Below, piece by piece: positions 41,085 to 51,499 of a stretch of DNA of 64,000 nucleotides. A model generated the notes under the pieces. That model saw only the letters and a program-made list of their open reading frames with translations, made no database searches and was not told the origin of the DNA. The position numbers and the translations under genes are program-made. Each line of letters opens with the position of its first letter. Within the stretch, counting starts at the first letter, position 1. This DNA comes from Sphingomonas brevis (GTDB taxonomy: Bacteria > Pseudomonadota > Alphaproteobacteria > Sphingomonadales > Sphingomonadaceae): assembly GCF_023516505.1 (NCBI RefSeq), contig NZ_JAMGBB010000001.1, positions 1,302,001 to 1,366,000 of the forward strand, read 5' to 3'.

Positions 41085-41093
41085 AGTGTGGGT

Positions 41094-43856
41094 TTACCCG
41101 AGCCTCTCCAACGCGGCGCGGAGACGTTCGGCCTCAGCGGATTTGTCGGCATGGTCGGCGCGGGCTTTTTCAACCGCTTCCGGCTTGGCCCGTTCGGCGA
41201 AGGCCGGATTGGCGAGGCGAGCGGCGAGACCGTCGCGTTCTTTCTCGACCGCCGCGACAGACTTGGAGAGGCGACCCTTTTCGGCGTCGAGGTCAATCGC
41301 CCCTTCCAACGGGAATGCGATGGTCACGCCGCCGACGACAATCTGCGCGGATCCTGGCGGCACGCTATCGGCCAAAGCCGTCGAGCCGAGCTTGGCCATG
41401 CGCGACAGCGTCGCGGCATATTTGGTCAACCGATCGACCATTGCGGGATCGCCGCCAATGACGTGAGGAGCCAAGGTGGCGCTCCACGGAATATTGAGCT
41501 CGGCGCGCATTGCCCGGACCTGGTCGATTACCTCGACCAGCCCGCCGATCTCGCGCGCGGCATTTGGATCGCGCTGGGCCTCCGGCGCCGGCCATTTGGC
41601 GACAATCAGGTCGTAGGGCCGCTCGCCCATGCTGTGCCAAAGTTCTTCGGTCACGAACGGCATGAACGGGTGGAGCATGACCAAAATCTGGTCGAAAGCC
41701 CAGGCGGCGACGGCGCGCGTTTCGTCGTCGAATGCGCCCTTCACCAGCTCGACATACCAGTCGCAAAAAGTGCCCCAGGTGAAGTGGTAGATGGCATCTG
41801 CCATGTCGTCGAAGCGCAGCTCGGCGAAGGCCTTGTCGAGCTTGCCCAGCGTCTCGACCACCTCGCCGATGATCCAGCGGTTGACCGGCAGGCTAGCTTG
41901 CGGAGCGGCGATACTCTGCGAGGCGCCGATGCCATTGCCCTGCAGGAAGCGCGCCGCGTTCCACAGCTTGGTCGCGAAGTTGCGGTATCCCTCGACGCGC
42001 TTCTCATCGAGCTTGATGTCGCGGCCCTGGCTTTCCATCGCTGCCAGCGTGAAGCGCAGCGCGTCCGCACCATATTTGTCGATGAAGATAAGCGGATCGG
42101 TGACGTTGCCCTTGGCCTTCGACATTTTTGCGCCGTGTGAGTCGCGGACCAGCCCATGAAGGTAGAGCGTCTTCCACGGTCGCTCCTTCATGAACTCGAA
42201 GCCCTGCATCGCCATCCGGGCATCCCAGAAAAAGATGATGTCGAAACCCGAAATCAGCACATCATTAGGATAGTGCCGCTTGAGGTCGCGGGTCTCATCC
42301 GGCCAGCCGAGCGTCGCGAACGGCCACAGCGCGGATGAGAACCAGGTATCGAGCACATCCTCGTCCTGCTTCAGGGCAACGCCTTCGCCGGCCTGCCGTT
42401 GCGCCTCTTCAAAAGTTTCGGCGACAAAAATATTGCTGTCGCTATCAAACCAGGCCGGGATGCGGTGGCCCCACCACAGCTGGCGCGACACGCACCAGGG
42501 CTGGATATTTTCGAGCCAGTTGAACCAGGTCTTCTTCCACGTTTCCGGCACCACAGCGATCTCGCCGGACCGCACTGCCTCGATCGCCGGCTTGGCCAGC
42601 GTTTCCGCGTCGACATACCATTGGTCCGTCAGCATCGGCTCGATGACCAGCCCCGAACGATCGCCAAACGGCTGCATGATCAGCTTTTCCTCGGCCTGGA
42701 TCATCAGGCCTTCGGCGTCGATGTCGGCGACCACCGCCTTGCGCGCGTCGTAGCGGTCGAGGCCGCGATACGCTTCGGGGACCAGGTTGAGCGCGTCGAT
42801 TTCCTCCTCGCTCGCTTTTTCGCCTCGGGCGATCGCCAGTGCCCGCGCCGCGGCGACAGCATAGGGCTCACCATCGCTGCGCATATGCGCGGTCCCGTCC
42901 ATCAGCCGGTATTTCGGAATTCCGTTGCGCTGCGCCACGCCATAGTCGTTGAGGTCGTGCGCGCCCGTGATCTTTACCGCGCCCGATCCGAAATGCGGGT
43001 CGGGATAGGTGTCGGTGATGATCGGGATCAGGCGCCGATGCTCCTTCGGCCCGACCGGAATCTCGCATAGCTTGCCGACGATTGGCCGGTAACGCTCATC
43101 GTCCGGATGCACTGCGACCGCACCGTCGCCGAGCATCGTCTCGGGCCGGGTCGTGGCGATCGAGATATAATTCCGTGTCTCCTGGAAGGTGACGTTCCCG
43201 TCCTCGTCCTTCTCGACGTAGGTGTAGGTCTCCCCGCCCGCGAGCGGATATTTGAAGTGCCACATATGGCCCTGGACTTCGCGGTTCTCGACCTCGAGGT
43301 CGCTGATTGCGGTCTGGAACTTGGGGTCCCAGTTGACCAGCCGCTTGGCGCGATAGAGCAGCTTCCTTCGATACAGCTCGACGAACACTTTGATCACGGC
43401 CTTCGAAAAGCCCTCGTCCATGGTGAAGCGCTCATTGGCCCAGTCGCAGCTGGCACCGAGCCGGCGGAGCTGGCGGGTGATCTGTCCGCCCGACTGCGCC
43501 TTCCATTCCCACACATGGTCGATGAAGGCTTCGCGGCCCATGTCGGCGCGCTTCAGGCCCTGGCTGTCGAGGTTGCGCTCGACCACCATCTGGGTGGCGA
43601 TCCCGGCATGGTCCATTCCGACCACCCACAGGCTGTCCTTGCCCTGCATCCGGGCATGGCGGACCAGCACGTCCTGCAGCGTATTGTCGAGCGCGTGGCC
43701 GATATGCAGAGAGCCGGTAACATTGGGCGGCGGCATGACGATGGTGAAAGGGTCGGCATCCGGCCGTTCCGGACGGAACAGCCCCTGCCCCTCCCAATGG
43801 GCATACCAGCGGGCCTCGATTGGGCCCGGTTCGAACGTCTTGGAAAGCTCGGTCAT
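41094..43856 (-). CDS. valS: Valyl-tRNA synthetase
   Basis: ValS charges tRNA-Val. The 920-residue class I synthetase has HIGH (residues 51-54, in [16 protein letters not shown]), the editing domain with [17 protein letters not shown], and the second signature as KMSKA ([14 protein letters not shown]) rather than the commoner KMSKS. A C-terminal coiled coil ([21 protein letters not shown]) of the ValRS tRNA-binding arm follows. The ATG at MTELSK is chosen; the frame upstream runs through REP copy 3. Confidence 0.97.
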   Translation of the reverse strand: MTELSKTFEPGPIEARWYAHWEGQGLFRPERPDADPFTIVMPPPNVTGSLHIGHALDNTLQDVLVRHARMQGKDSLWVVGMDHAGIATQMVVERNLDSQGLKRADMGREAFIDHVWEWKAQSGGQITRQLRRLGASCDWANERFTMDEGFSKAVIKVFVELYRRKLLYRAKRLVNWDPKFQTAISDLEVENREVQGHMWHFKYPLAGGETYTYVEKDEDGNVTFQETRNYISIATTRPETMLGDGAVAVHPDDERYRPIVGKLCEIPVGPKEHRRLIPIITDTYPDPHFGSGAVKITGAHDLNDYGVAQRNGIPKYRLMDGTAHMRSDGEPYAVAAARALAIARGEKASEEEIDALNLVPEAYRGLDRYDARKAVVADIDAEGLMIQAEEKLIMQPFGDRSGLVIEPMLTDQWYVDAETLAKPAIEAVRSGEIAVVPETWKKTWFNWLENIQPWCVSRQLWWGHRIPAWFDSDSNIFVAETFEEAQRQAGEGVALKQDEDVLDTWFSSALWPFATLGWPDETRDLKRHYPNDVLISGFDIIFFWDARMAMQGFEFMKERPWKTLYLHGLVRDSHGAKMSKAKGNVTDPLIFIDKYGADALRFTLAAMESQGRDIKLDEKRVEGYRNFATKLWNAARFLQGNGIGASQSIAAPQASLPVNRWIIGEVVETLGKLDKAFAELRFDDMADAIYHFTWGTFCDWYVELVKGAFDDETRAVAAWAFDQILVMLHPFMPFVTEELWHSMGERPYDLIVAKWPAPEAQRDPNAAREIGGLVEVIDQVRAMRAELNIPWSATLAPHVIGGDPAMVDRLTKYAATLSRMAKLGSTALADSVPPGSAQIVVGGVTIAFPLEGAIDLDAEKGRLSKSVAAVEKERDGLAARLANPAFAERAKPEAVEKARADHADKSAEAERLRAALERLG

Positions 43857-43894
43857 ATCGGCGGCGGTTAGCGTTGCATTGCAACACACACAAC

Positions 43895-43961
43895 CGTCAT
43901 GCCAGCGAAGGCTGGCATCCATGTCAAGTTGAACCTGGGCCCCAGCCTGCGCCGGGGTGAC
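43895..43961. repeat. REP-like paired palindrome, copy 3
   Basis: Hairpin A (TGCCAGCGAAGGCTGGCA) is followed after a short spacer by hairpin B (CCCCAGCCTGCGCCGGGG) and TGACC. The spacer is about 18 bases shorter than in copy 1. It lies between valS and the S9 peptidase gene. Confidence 0.78.
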
Positions 43962-43969
43962 CACCTATA

Positions 43970-46021
43970 CTATTTTGCCAGATACTTGCCCATCCAGTCG
44001 AACACTTCGCTGTACCAGCGGATCGAGTTGTTGGGCTTCAGCACCCAATGGTTCTCGTCCGGCCACACGATCAGCTTCGAGGGAATGTCGCGGCGCTGGA
44101 GCGCGGTGAAAGCGGCGATGCCCTGGGTGTAGGGGATGCGGAAGTCCTTCTCGCCGGTAATCACCAGCATCGGCGTCTTCCACTTGGCGACATGGTTGAC
44201 CGGGTTCCAGCGCTCGAACGCGGCCGGGTCTTCAAAATAGGCCTTTTTGCCATGCTCCCATTCGTCGAACCATAGCTCCTCGGTCTCATAGGCCATGGCG
44301 CGGGCGTCGAACACGCCGTCATGCTGGACCAGGCACTTGAACCCGTCGGGCCATTGCCCGGCGATCCAGTTCATCATGTAGCCGCCATAGCTGGCCCCAA
44401 GCGCGCAGGCATTGTCGGCGTCGAGCTGCGCATCCTGCGACGCGGCAAATGCCAGGCCCTTCTGCAGGTCCTCCAGCGGCCAGCCGCCCCAATTGTTGGT
44501 GATCGCGTCGGTGAAGGCCTGACCGTAACCGGTCGAGCCATGGAAATCGACGCTGACCACGCCATAACCCGGGCCGGAAAAGACCCGCGGGTTCCAGCGA
44601 TACGACCAGCTGTTGCTGAAGCTGCCCTGCGGCCCGCCATGGACGACGAAGGCGATCGGCAGCTTGGCCGCGGCATATTGCGGACCGGCCGGCTTCAAGG
44701 TGAAGCCCCACACCGTGTCATTGTTGGCGCCCTTGAAGCTGAACTTCTTGAAGCTGACCGGATCGAGATCGGCCAGCAACGCGCGATTGACGTCGGTGAG
44801 CTGCGTCACCTTGCCCTTGGCATCGACCCGGAACAGGTCGTCCGGCGCCATCACGCTGTTCGAAGTATAGACTGCCCCGCCGCCTGCCAGGGGAGCGACG
44901 TTTCCGGCGTGGCCCCCGGCAGTCAGCCTGGTCACCTTGCCGGTCGCCGCATCGACCCGCCATACCGGCTGCTCGAGCGTGTCCTCGGCGGTGATCAGGA
45001 TCGATTTGCCGTCCTTCGCCCAGGCGATCGACCCGACCGAGCGATCCCAATTCTGGGTCAGTGCCTGGACCTGGCCGGTGGCGAGATTACGCACCTTCAG
45101 CACCTGGCGGTCGGCCTCATAGCCGGGGCGGGCCATGGAGAAATATGCCAGCCTTGTGCCGTCCGGCGATAGCGTTGGCAGGTTGTCGGTACCGTCATTG
45201 TCGGCGGTGAGGTTGGTCGGCTGGGCCGATCCGTCCGCGGGGCCTGAGAAAATGTCGAGATTGGTCGAATTCGCCTCGATCCGTCCGGCCTCGCGAAGGG
45301 CGAAATAGACGGTCTTGCCGTCGGGCGAGATATCGACTTCCTCGCCGCCGCCGAACGGCTTGGACGGGCTGTCGCCGACCAGCGCGCCGGTCACCGGCAC
45401 GCCGGCCCCGCTTATCCGGCCGCCCTCGATCGGGAAGCTGAAAATGCGGCTCCGCACGCCGGGCTCGGCCCAGGTGTCCCAGTGGCGGATGAAAAGCTGG
45501 TCATATTCGCGGGCCGAGCCGCCCTGCTCAACCTTCTTGACGTCCTCACAGGCGAAATCGGAGCATTTAAGGTCGCGGTCGGCCCAGACGATCAGCCGGC
45601 TGCCATTGGCGCTGACCTTGAAACCGCTGATGTCGCCCTTGAGGTTGGAAAGTTGAGTGGACTGACCGCCCACGACCATGCGGAACAGCTGGTCCTGGCC
45701 GCCGACCGGTGCGAGGTACCAGATCGCGCCGTCGGCGCCGAACACGGCGTCATGCGCGCCCTGCGCTGCACCCGCGAGCGGCTGCGGAGCCGCGCCCTTG
45801 GCCTTTAAATCGAGGATGTGGACGACATTGTTGCGCTTGTTGGCCGCAAGGTCGGTCGTCGACAGCGCGAAAATCGCGTAGCGACCGTCGGGCGAGACGC
45901 TCGGCGAGGTCAATCGCCGCATCGACTGCATGTCGGTGGCGGTCATCGGCCGGGCGATTGCGGGAGTTGCGGAAATGGCGGCGGCCGCGACGCTGGCGGC
46001 GAGCAGGATGCGCTTGATCAT
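43970..46021 (-). CDS. Secreted S9-family prolyl-oligopeptidase-like peptidase
   Basis: The 683-residue enzyme has a signal peptide (MIKRILLAASVAAAAISATPAIA), an N-terminal beta-propeller with repeated SPDG turns, and a C-terminal alpha/beta hydrolase domain with the nucleophile elbow GASYGGYMMN. The likely acid and base are an aspartate after ITGEKDFRIPY and a histidine in PDENHWV. S9C-type acyl- or dipeptidyl-peptidases degrade peptides in the periplasm. The start at MIKRI is chosen because the upstream codons fall in a repeat. Confidence 0.92.
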   Translation of the reverse strand: MIKRILLAASVAAAAISATPAIARPMTATDMQSMRRLTSPSVSPDGRYAIFALSTTDLAANKRNNVVHILDLKAKGAAPQPLAGAAQGAHDAVFGADGAIWYLAPVGGQDQLFRMVVGGQSTQLSNLKGDISGFKVSANGSRLIVWADRDLKCSDFACEDVKKVEQGGSAREYDQLFIRHWDTWAEPGVRSRIFSFPIEGGRISGAGVPVTGALVGDSPSKPFGGGEEVDISPDGKTVYFALREAGRIEANSTNLDIFSGPADGSAQPTNLTADNDGTDNLPTLSPDGTRLAYFSMARPGYEADRQVLKVRNLATGQVQALTQNWDRSVGSIAWAKDGKSILITAEDTLEQPVWRVDAATGKVTRLTAGGHAGNVAPLAGGGAVYTSNSVMAPDDLFRVDAKGKVTQLTDVNRALLADLDPVSFKKFSFKGANNDTVWGFTLKPAGPQYAAAKLPIAFVVHGGPQGSFSNSWSYRWNPRVFSGPGYGVVSVDFHGSTGYGQAFTDAITNNWGGWPLEDLQKGLAFAASQDAQLDADNACALGASYGGYMMNWIAGQWPDGFKCLVQHDGVFDARAMAYETEELWFDEWEHGKKAYFEDPAAFERWNPVNHVAKWKTPMLVITGEKDFRIPYTQGIAAFTALQRRDIPSKLIVWPDENHWVLKPNNSIRWYSEVFDWMGKYLAK

Positions 46022-46062
46022 GGCGCGCTTCGTAGCAGAGGCACGGTCGCGTGCAACAAGCG

Positions 46063-46129
46063 CGTCATTGCGAGCGAAGCGAAGCAATCCAGTCTAGATT
46101 GCCGCGTCGCTACGCTCCTCGCAATGACG
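46063..46129. repeat. 67-bp long inverted repeat (REP/RUP-like)
   Basis: The outer arms CGTCATTGCGAG and CTCGCAATGACG are exact complements, the inner part continues with GCGAAGCGAAGCAATC against TTGCCGCGTCGCTACGC (imperfect), and TCTAGA is at the centre. It lies between popZ and the S9 peptidase start and would form a long hairpin in RNA from either strand. Confidence 0.8.
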
Positions 46130-46540
46130 TTAGACCGGCCGCCCCGTGATGCGGTGGATCTCGCGCTTCACATGCTCGTCGACAATCGCCGGCAAATGCT
46201 CGTCGAGCCACTGCTTGAGGATCGGGCGAAGCATGTCGCGGATCATCTCCTCAAGCGGGTTATATTGCGGCGGCGGCGGAGCGGCGGCAGCCACGTTCGC
46301 CAGCGTTTCAAGCCTTTGTCGGCTTTCGTCGGCGGCCTCCGTTTCCATCAGCGGCGGGCCGAGATCGATCGCGGCGACGGGAGCCTCCATGCTGGGATCG
46401 AGCTCCAGAACGTCCTCATCCTCGCGCTCCTCGTCGGCAAGGGACCCGACCGTCACCCCGCGAATCTCCTTCTCTTCGGCGATCACACGTTTGATCGACG
46501 CGAGTATATCTTCCATCGAGGGCTCACGAGCACCAGCCAT
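46130..46540 (-). CDS. popZ: PopZ-family (DUF2497) polar organising protein
   Basis: PopZ forms polar condensates that anchor the chromosome origin and cell-cycle proteins in alphaproteobacteria. The 136-residue protein has the N-terminal helix EPSMEDILASIKRVIAEE, an acidic and proline-containing linker, and the C-terminal oligomerisation helices NPLEEMIRDMLRPILKQWLDEHLPAIVDEHVKREI. The linker is short compared with the Caulobacter protein. AGGAG precedes the ATG. It lies downstream of tolC and pcm on the same strand. Confidence 0.88.
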   Translation of the reverse strand: MAGAREPSMEDILASIKRVIAEEKEIRGVTVGSLADEEREDEDVLELDPSMEAPVAAIDLGPPLMETEAADESRQRLETLANVAAAAPPPPQYNPLEEMIRDMLRPILKQWLDEHLPAIVDEHVKREIHRITGRPV

Positions 46541-46554
46541 GGCGCTCCTATTAC

Positions 46555-47991
46555 CTATTGGGCAGCGGGAGTCACGCCCTGAGGCTGCTCCTGCGGCGTG
46601 ACGGTGCTTGTCGCGACCGTATTGTGCCGTGGATCGTTCGACCAGTCGTTCCAGTCACCGGCAACACGGCGATAGTTGCCAAGCGGGTCGTAAAGCGGGC
46701 CGCCATCAAGGCCGAGGTCGTCGGCTTCGGCCTGTCCCATCGCGTTGAGCAGTTGGAAGCCAGCGACATAGGCGTCGCGGCGGGCCGTAACCAGCACTAC
46801 CTGGCTATTGAGCAATTCCTGCTCGGCATCGAGCACGTCCAGGATCGTCCGCGTGCCGACGCTATTTTCGGCGCGCACGCCTTCAAGCGCCAACTCGTTT
46901 GCCTTGACCGCGACTTCGCTCGATTTGATCCCGTCGACCGCCGCCTGGTAGTCGGCATATGCCGAACGGGTGTTGGCGACGACCTGCCGCTCGGAGGCAA
47001 TGCGGAACTCCAGCGCCTGGCCTTCCCGCGCCTGGGCCTGGCGAATACGCGCTCCGGGCAATCCGCCCTGGTAGAGGGGAATCCGGCCCTGGACACCGAT
47101 GCTGGTGGCCGTTCCCGACCGGTCGATGCCGGCGGTGTCGCCGTCGGTGGTGCTGGCAAAGTCGCCCGAAGCGATCGCCGAAACGGTCGGCAGCCTGGTG
47201 CCGCGGATCGACTTCACATCATAGCCCGAAGCATCCACTTGATGATTTGAAGCGAGCAAGTCGGGGTTGTTGACCAGCGCGATTCGCACTGCCTCGTCCG
47301 GCGATCGGGGCAGCGGCGGAAGCGGCGGCGGCGGCTGCAACTGGCCGGGGGCCTTGCCGATCACGCGCCGATAATTTTCCTCGGCCGTTACCTGGTTGCC
47401 CTGGGTCAGGACCAGGCGCGTCCGGGCCAGTGACAGGCGCGCTTCGGACTGGGCAACGTCGGTGCGAGTAACGTCACCGATCTCGAACCGGTCCTGCGTT
47501 GCCTGGAGGTTAGTTTCCAGCACTTTGACGTTGTTGACGTTGAGCTCGGTCGTCGCGCGGGTGCGGATCACCTCCATGTAGGCCGATACGGCCTCGGTGA
47601 AGATGTCGCCCTCGACAGCCCTCAACGTGGCGCGGCCGGCCTCGACGCGGCTCTTGGCGGCCTTGATGTCATTCTTGACGGTTCCGCCCTGGTACAGCGG
47701 CATGTTGACGTCGACGCCGGCAACGACGAACGGGCCCTTGCTAAGGCCGGTGTCGAACCGTCCGCTGCGGGTCAGGTCGCGCGTTACGCCGACGGTGCCG
47801 GTAACATTTGGCCTGCCGGCCGACCGGGCGATCGCCACACCGGCATCGGTCGCCTTCAGCGCCTCCCGCTGCCCGGTGAGCGTCGGGTTGGCCTGATAGG
47901 TCGACACCAGCGCTTCGCGCAGTGTGTCGGCCGACGCGGCGGTCGCGGCGAAGGCGACAAGTAGCGATGCAATGGCGAGATGACGGGTCAC
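46555..47991 (-). CDS. tolC: TolC-family outer-membrane channel protein
   Basis: TolC channels connect inner-membrane exporters to the outside. The 478-residue protein has a signal peptide (MTRHLAIASLLVAFAATAASA), two OEP repeats with long amphipathic helices (TLREALVSTYQANPTLTGQREALKATD, and PDLLASNHQVDASGYDVKS in the second half) and VDVNMPLYQGG at the start of a barrel strand. The start is a GTG with GGAGAG upstream. It follows pcm by 17 bp on the same strand, a common alphaproteobacterial pair. Confidence 0.92.
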   Translation of the reverse strand: MTRHLAIASLLVAFAATAASADTLREALVSTYQANPTLTGQREALKATDAGVAIARSAGRPNVTGTVGVTRDLTRSGRFDTGLSKGPFVVAGVDVNMPLYQGGTVKNDIKAAKSRVEAGRATLRAVEGDIFTEAVSAYMEVIRTRATTELNVNNVKVLETNLQATQDRFEIGDVTRTDVAQSEARLSLARTRLVLTQGNQVTAEENYRRVIGKAPGQLQPPPPLPPLPRSPDEAVRIALVNNPDLLASNHQVDASGYDVKSIRGTRLPTVSAIASGDFASTTDGDTAGIDRSGTATSIGVQGRIPLYQGGLPGARIRQAQAREGQALEFRIASERQVVANTRSAYADYQAAVDGIKSSEVAVKANELALEGVRAENSVGTRTILDVLDAEQELLNSQVVLVTARRDAYVAGFQLLNAMGQAEADDLGLDGGPLYDPLGNYRRVAGDWNDWSNDPRHNTVATSTVTPQEQPQGVTPAAQ

Positions 47992-48008
47992 TAGGCTCTC
48001 CGATTGGG

Positions 48009-48641
48009 TCAGAATGTAAAGGCCCGTGGCCGTTCGAATCCGGGAAGCTGTTCGACTTCCGCGTCTGCAATAGTCCTTAAGCCGAGCGTGCCGCCCGACG
48101 CGCGGCCGACGACCAGGCGCGAAATGCCATTGTCGACGACCGCACCGGCCAGTAGCCCGCCTTCGCGCAACTGCTTGGCAAAGGCGCCAGGAACCTCTTC
48201 GACTGCGCCGTCAATCAATATCAGGTCATAGGGCTCCGACTTGGCCCAGCCCTTGTGGAGATCGCCGACGGTCGTTTCGACCCCTGCCCCGTTCGCGGCC
48301 GCGGCCAAGGATGCATCGGATTCCAGCGCCACTACGTCGAGGCCGATCGAGCGGAGCAAGGCGGCCGAATAGCCGGTGCCCGAACCCACGATCAGCGCGC
48401 GCTGCCCGGCCTTGGGCGCGAGCTCGGTCAGCAGCTTGCCCAGCGCCGCCGGCGGCATCATCGACCGACCCGGTGCTACCTTCAGCGACCGGTCGAAATA
48501 GGCCAGCGCGCGCGCCTCGGCGGGCACGAAGCGCTCGCGCTCGACACTGCTCATCGCCGCCAGCACGCCGCGGTCGGTTACCCCCTCGGGGCGGAGCTGA
48601 TTGTCAACCATCGCCCGACGGGCCAGGCCGAAATCTTGCAT
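48009..48641 (-). CDS. pcm: Protein-L-isoaspartate O-methyltransferase-like protein
   Basis: Pcm methylates isoaspartyl residues in damaged proteins. The 210-residue protein has the family start ARRAMVDNQLRPEGVTD, the PCMT signature region DRSLKVAPGRSMMPPAALGKLLTEL, and the SAM motif VGSGTGYSAALL with DLILIDGAVEEVP. The family's usual PYxD is altered to RSLK, so true repair activity is less certain. GAGGAACTC precedes the ATG. Confidence 0.86.
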   Translation of the reverse strand: MQDFGLARRAMVDNQLRPEGVTDRGVLAAMSSVERERFVPAEARALAYFDRSLKVAPGRSMMPPAALGKLLTELAPKAGQRALIVGSGTGYSAALLRSIGLDVVALESDASLAAAANGAGVETTVGDLHKGWAKSEPYDLILIDGAVEEVPGAFAKQLREGGLLAGAVVDNGISRLVVGRASGGTLGLRTIADAEVEQLPGFERPRAFTF

Positions 48642-48803
48642 GAGTTCCTCGTTCGTTGCGAACTGTTATATGCCACTAATACAGTGACGGTTCAAGCGCT
48701 CCATATCGCGAGCCGCTTGCTGCGCCAAGCAGCGGCTGCACCCATTCGTCGAAAGGTTCGGTTGACAAGCGACGGGGCGTGCCGCCAAAGGCCTGACCCG
48801 CGA

Positions 48804-48877
48804 GGCCCGATGGCGGAGTGGTTACGCAGAGGACTGCAAATCCTTGCACGCCGGTTCGATTCCGGCTCGGGCCTCCA
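48804..48877 (+). tRNA. tRNA-Cys (GCA anticodon)
   Basis: Acceptor GGCCCGA with TCGGGCC, discriminator T, encoded CCA (48875-48877), anticodon loop CTGCAAA with GCA, and T loop GTTCGATTC are all readable. The gene is complete at 74 bases and sits between pcm and the permease operon, on the opposite strand to both. Confidence 0.97.
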
Positions 48878-48967
48878 ACCATCGGATTGAAACTCCATTT
48901 CCGACATATCGCCGACAAGGTTTGGGCCGCACCCAGGGGAAGCCGAGCGCGGCCCGTTAGGCCCACG

Positions 48968-51460
48968 TCACTCGTAACGGAGCGCGTGGATCGGATTGGC
49001 CCTGGCCACCTTGAAAGCGTGGCCGACCACCGTGACGATCGCGATCGTCAGGGCAATCAGGGCTGCAGTGATGAACGGCGTCGGGCCGAGCGTAATCCGC
49101 TGGTCGAAGCCATTGAGCCAGTCGCGCATGACCCACCAGGCAACCGGCCAGGCAATTAGGTTTGCGACGATCACCGGTCGGCTGAATTGCCAGACCAGCA
49201 GCCGGACGATGTCGCGGGTCCGCGCGCCCAACACCTTGCGGATGCCGATCTCCTTGGTGCGCCGCTCGGCAGTAAAGGCAGCCAGGCCGAACAGGCCGAG
49301 GCAGCCGATGAACACCGCCAGCAGCGAAAAGGCCGCGAAAATCTGCGCCCGTGCATCCTCGGCCTCGTAAAGATTGCTGACGATGTCTTCGCTGAACTTG
49401 GCATCGAACGGAACTTCGGATGCGATCTGTTTCCATTTCTGTTCGACCGCTGCCCGGACAGATTGAGGGTCGCCATTGTATCGAATGATCATCCAGCCGG
49501 GCCCGCTGTTGACGTTGCCAAACATGATCGGTTGAACCGGGTCCCGTACCGACCGGAATTGAGTGTCGCCGACCACGCCGATGACGGAAAGGTCGGTCGC
49601 GGGCACTCCATCCGAAAAGATTTCGGCTCGGAATGTCTTGCCGATCGCGTCGCGGGTCGATTTGAACCCCAGCCGCTTAACGGCAAGCTCGTTGAGGACA
49701 ACGTTGACGCCACGCGCGGCAACCAGTTTCTCTGCCGCCGGATCACTTGGGAACGGCACCGTCTGGTCGTCGGCCGGACGGTTCGGATCGAACCAGCGTC
49801 CGGCTTTCAGCGACAGGCCCATGGCGTCGAAGAAACCCTCGTCAACCTCATAGCTGCCAATATCCACCGTTTCGGTCGCGCCGGGCGGGACCACTCCGGT
49901 ATTGATGTTGTTGCCGGTTGAAACGCCGATGCCGGTGCGGCCAACGGCTACCACGCCGGGGACACTCTTCATCTGGTCGACGATCATCTCCCCGCGAGAA
50001 GCCAGCTGCCGCCGATTGATATTGTCGACCTGGAGGATGTGGTCGCGCTTGTAGCCGGGATCGGCCGAACGGGCATAGACGGTCTGCGCGTAGACCACCG
50101 CGGTGCAAACGATCAGGCCGATCGACACCGCGAACTGGGCCACGACGAGCGCCGTCCGCAGGCGGCCCGAGCCCGGCGTCTCGGCGGCCGAGCGATTGGC
50201 CTTGAGCACATGGGCCGGCTGAAACCGCGAGAGGAAGAATGCGGGATAAAGGCCGCTGGCGAAACCGACGAGCAGCGTGATGCCGATCGCGGGCAAGAGG
50301 ATGCCGCCAGCGCCAAAATAGCTGAACTCCAGATCGGCATCGAGGAAGGCGGCGAAGGGACGCACCAGCAACTCGACCAGCGCCAGGCCAACCAGCATCG
50401 ATACGGCGCTGATCAGCATCGCCTCGCCGACGAATTGAAGGACGAGCTGCTTGCGATTGGCGCCAAGTACCTTGCGCAGGGCGACCTCGCGAGCCCGCTG
50501 GCTGGCGCGCGCCGTGGCCAGGTTCGTGAAATTGACGATTGCCATGCCCAGGATCAGCAGGGCGATGATCGCGAAGGTGGTCACCGTTCGCTGATCATTG
50601 CCCGGAGTCATCGCCCCATTTTGGGCTTTGCCCAGATGAATGTCCCTGACGTTGACGAAATGCCAATCCTGGTCGTCGCCCTGGTTGGTGCGAATGCCCT
50701 CGTTGGTTTCATCGGGGATGTTGCGCTTTTCCCAGGCGGGTATGGCGGCGTCGAGGACCTTGGGATCGCTTCCCGGGCGAAGCGTCATGTAGACCCAACC
50801 CGACTGCCAGCCCCACTGGGTCAGGAAGGACGGCGAATCCGACCAATAGCTATTGAAGTCCGTGCGAAGGATCGCATTCAGCTTCATGTGCGAATTCTTG
50901 GGAATATCCTTGAAGACGCCCGTGATCTTGGAATCCTGCGTGACCCCTTTCGAAACCGTAGTCAGAGTTCGGCCGACGACCTTATCCGTTCCGAATTGCT
51001 TGATGGCCTCGGACTGTGAAAGGACCGCGGTGCCGGCCGCCGGCAAGCTCGATCCGGCTAGCATCGGCAGCTTGATTACCTGCAATATGTCATCATCGGC
51101 GAGGCCGTAATTTTCGGCCAAAGTCGCCTGCCCGTCCTTGAGAATGACGGGGGCCGTGTCGAGCAGATAGCCGACCCTTTCGACCTGCGGAAAATCCTTC
51201 TTGATGCGGTCCTTGGTGACGTAGGCCGACATCTGGCTCAAGATTGGAATGCCGCTACTCGGATTGGGATACCAAGCCTGGAGTTGGTAGGTGTTTTCAG
51301 CGTCAGGCAACCAATTGTCGTAACTTTGCTCGTAACGAATATAGAGCAGGATCATGATGCAGGCGGCCATGCCGATGGCGAGGCCCGCGATGTTGATGAT
51401 CGAATAGGTCTTGCTCTTGGCAAGGGCCCTCACCGCGACCGTCCAGTAATTGCGCCACAT
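48968..51460 (-). CDS. MacB/FtsX-type ABC permease, tandem copy 1
   Basis: The 830-residue permease has an N-terminal membrane helix (IINIAGLAIGMAACIMILLYIRY), a large periplasmic domain of about 230 residues, FtsX helices with the LRKVLGANRKQL coupling motif, a second periplasmic domain (about residues 480-690) and a second FtsX module ending KVARANPIHALRYE. The duplicated FtsX layout suits mechanotransmission-type export, where the permease moves no substrate through itself but drives a periplasmic adaptor. It is the last gene of the HlyD operon. Its first 48 residues are identical to those of copy 2. Confidence 0.9.
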   Translation of the reverse strand: MWRNYWTVAVRALAKSKTYSIINIAGLAIGMAACIMILLYIRYEQSYDNWLPDAENTYQLQAWYPNPSSGIPILSQMSAYVTKDRIKKDFPQVERVGYLLDTAPVILKDGQATLAENYGLADDDILQVIKLPMLAGSSLPAAGTAVLSQSEAIKQFGTDKVVGRTLTTVSKGVTQDSKITGVFKDIPKNSHMKLNAILRTDFNSYWSDSPSFLTQWGWQSGWVYMTLRPGSDPKVLDAAIPAWEKRNIPDETNEGIRTNQGDDQDWHFVNVRDIHLGKAQNGAMTPGNDQRTVTTFAIIALLILGMAIVNFTNLATARASQRAREVALRKVLGANRKQLVLQFVGEAMLISAVSMLVGLALVELLVRPFAAFLDADLEFSYFGAGGILLPAIGITLLVGFASGLYPAFFLSRFQPAHVLKANRSAAETPGSGRLRTALVVAQFAVSIGLIVCTAVVYAQTVYARSADPGYKRDHILQVDNINRRQLASRGEMIVDQMKSVPGVVAVGRTGIGVSTGNNINTGVVPPGATETVDIGSYEVDEGFFDAMGLSLKAGRWFDPNRPADDQTVPFPSDPAAEKLVAARGVNVVLNELAVKRLGFKSTRDAIGKTFRAEIFSDGVPATDLSVIGVVGDTQFRSVRDPVQPIMFGNVNSGPGWMIIRYNGDPQSVRAAVEQKWKQIASEVPFDAKFSEDIVSNLYEAEDARAQIFAAFSLLAVFIGCLGLFGLAAFTAERRTKEIGIRKVLGARTRDIVRLLVWQFSRPVIVANLIAWPVAWWVMRDWLNGFDQRITLGPTPFITAALIALTIAIVTVVGHAFKVARANPIHALRYE

Positions 51461-51499
51461 ATCCAGATTTCCTTTCAGTCGACGGGCAAGCCGCGACGG

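Noticed and set aside
50039-51019. A 326-codon plus-strand frame
   Set aside because: It is antiparallel to permease copy 1 and has the composition typical of reverse-strand shadows.
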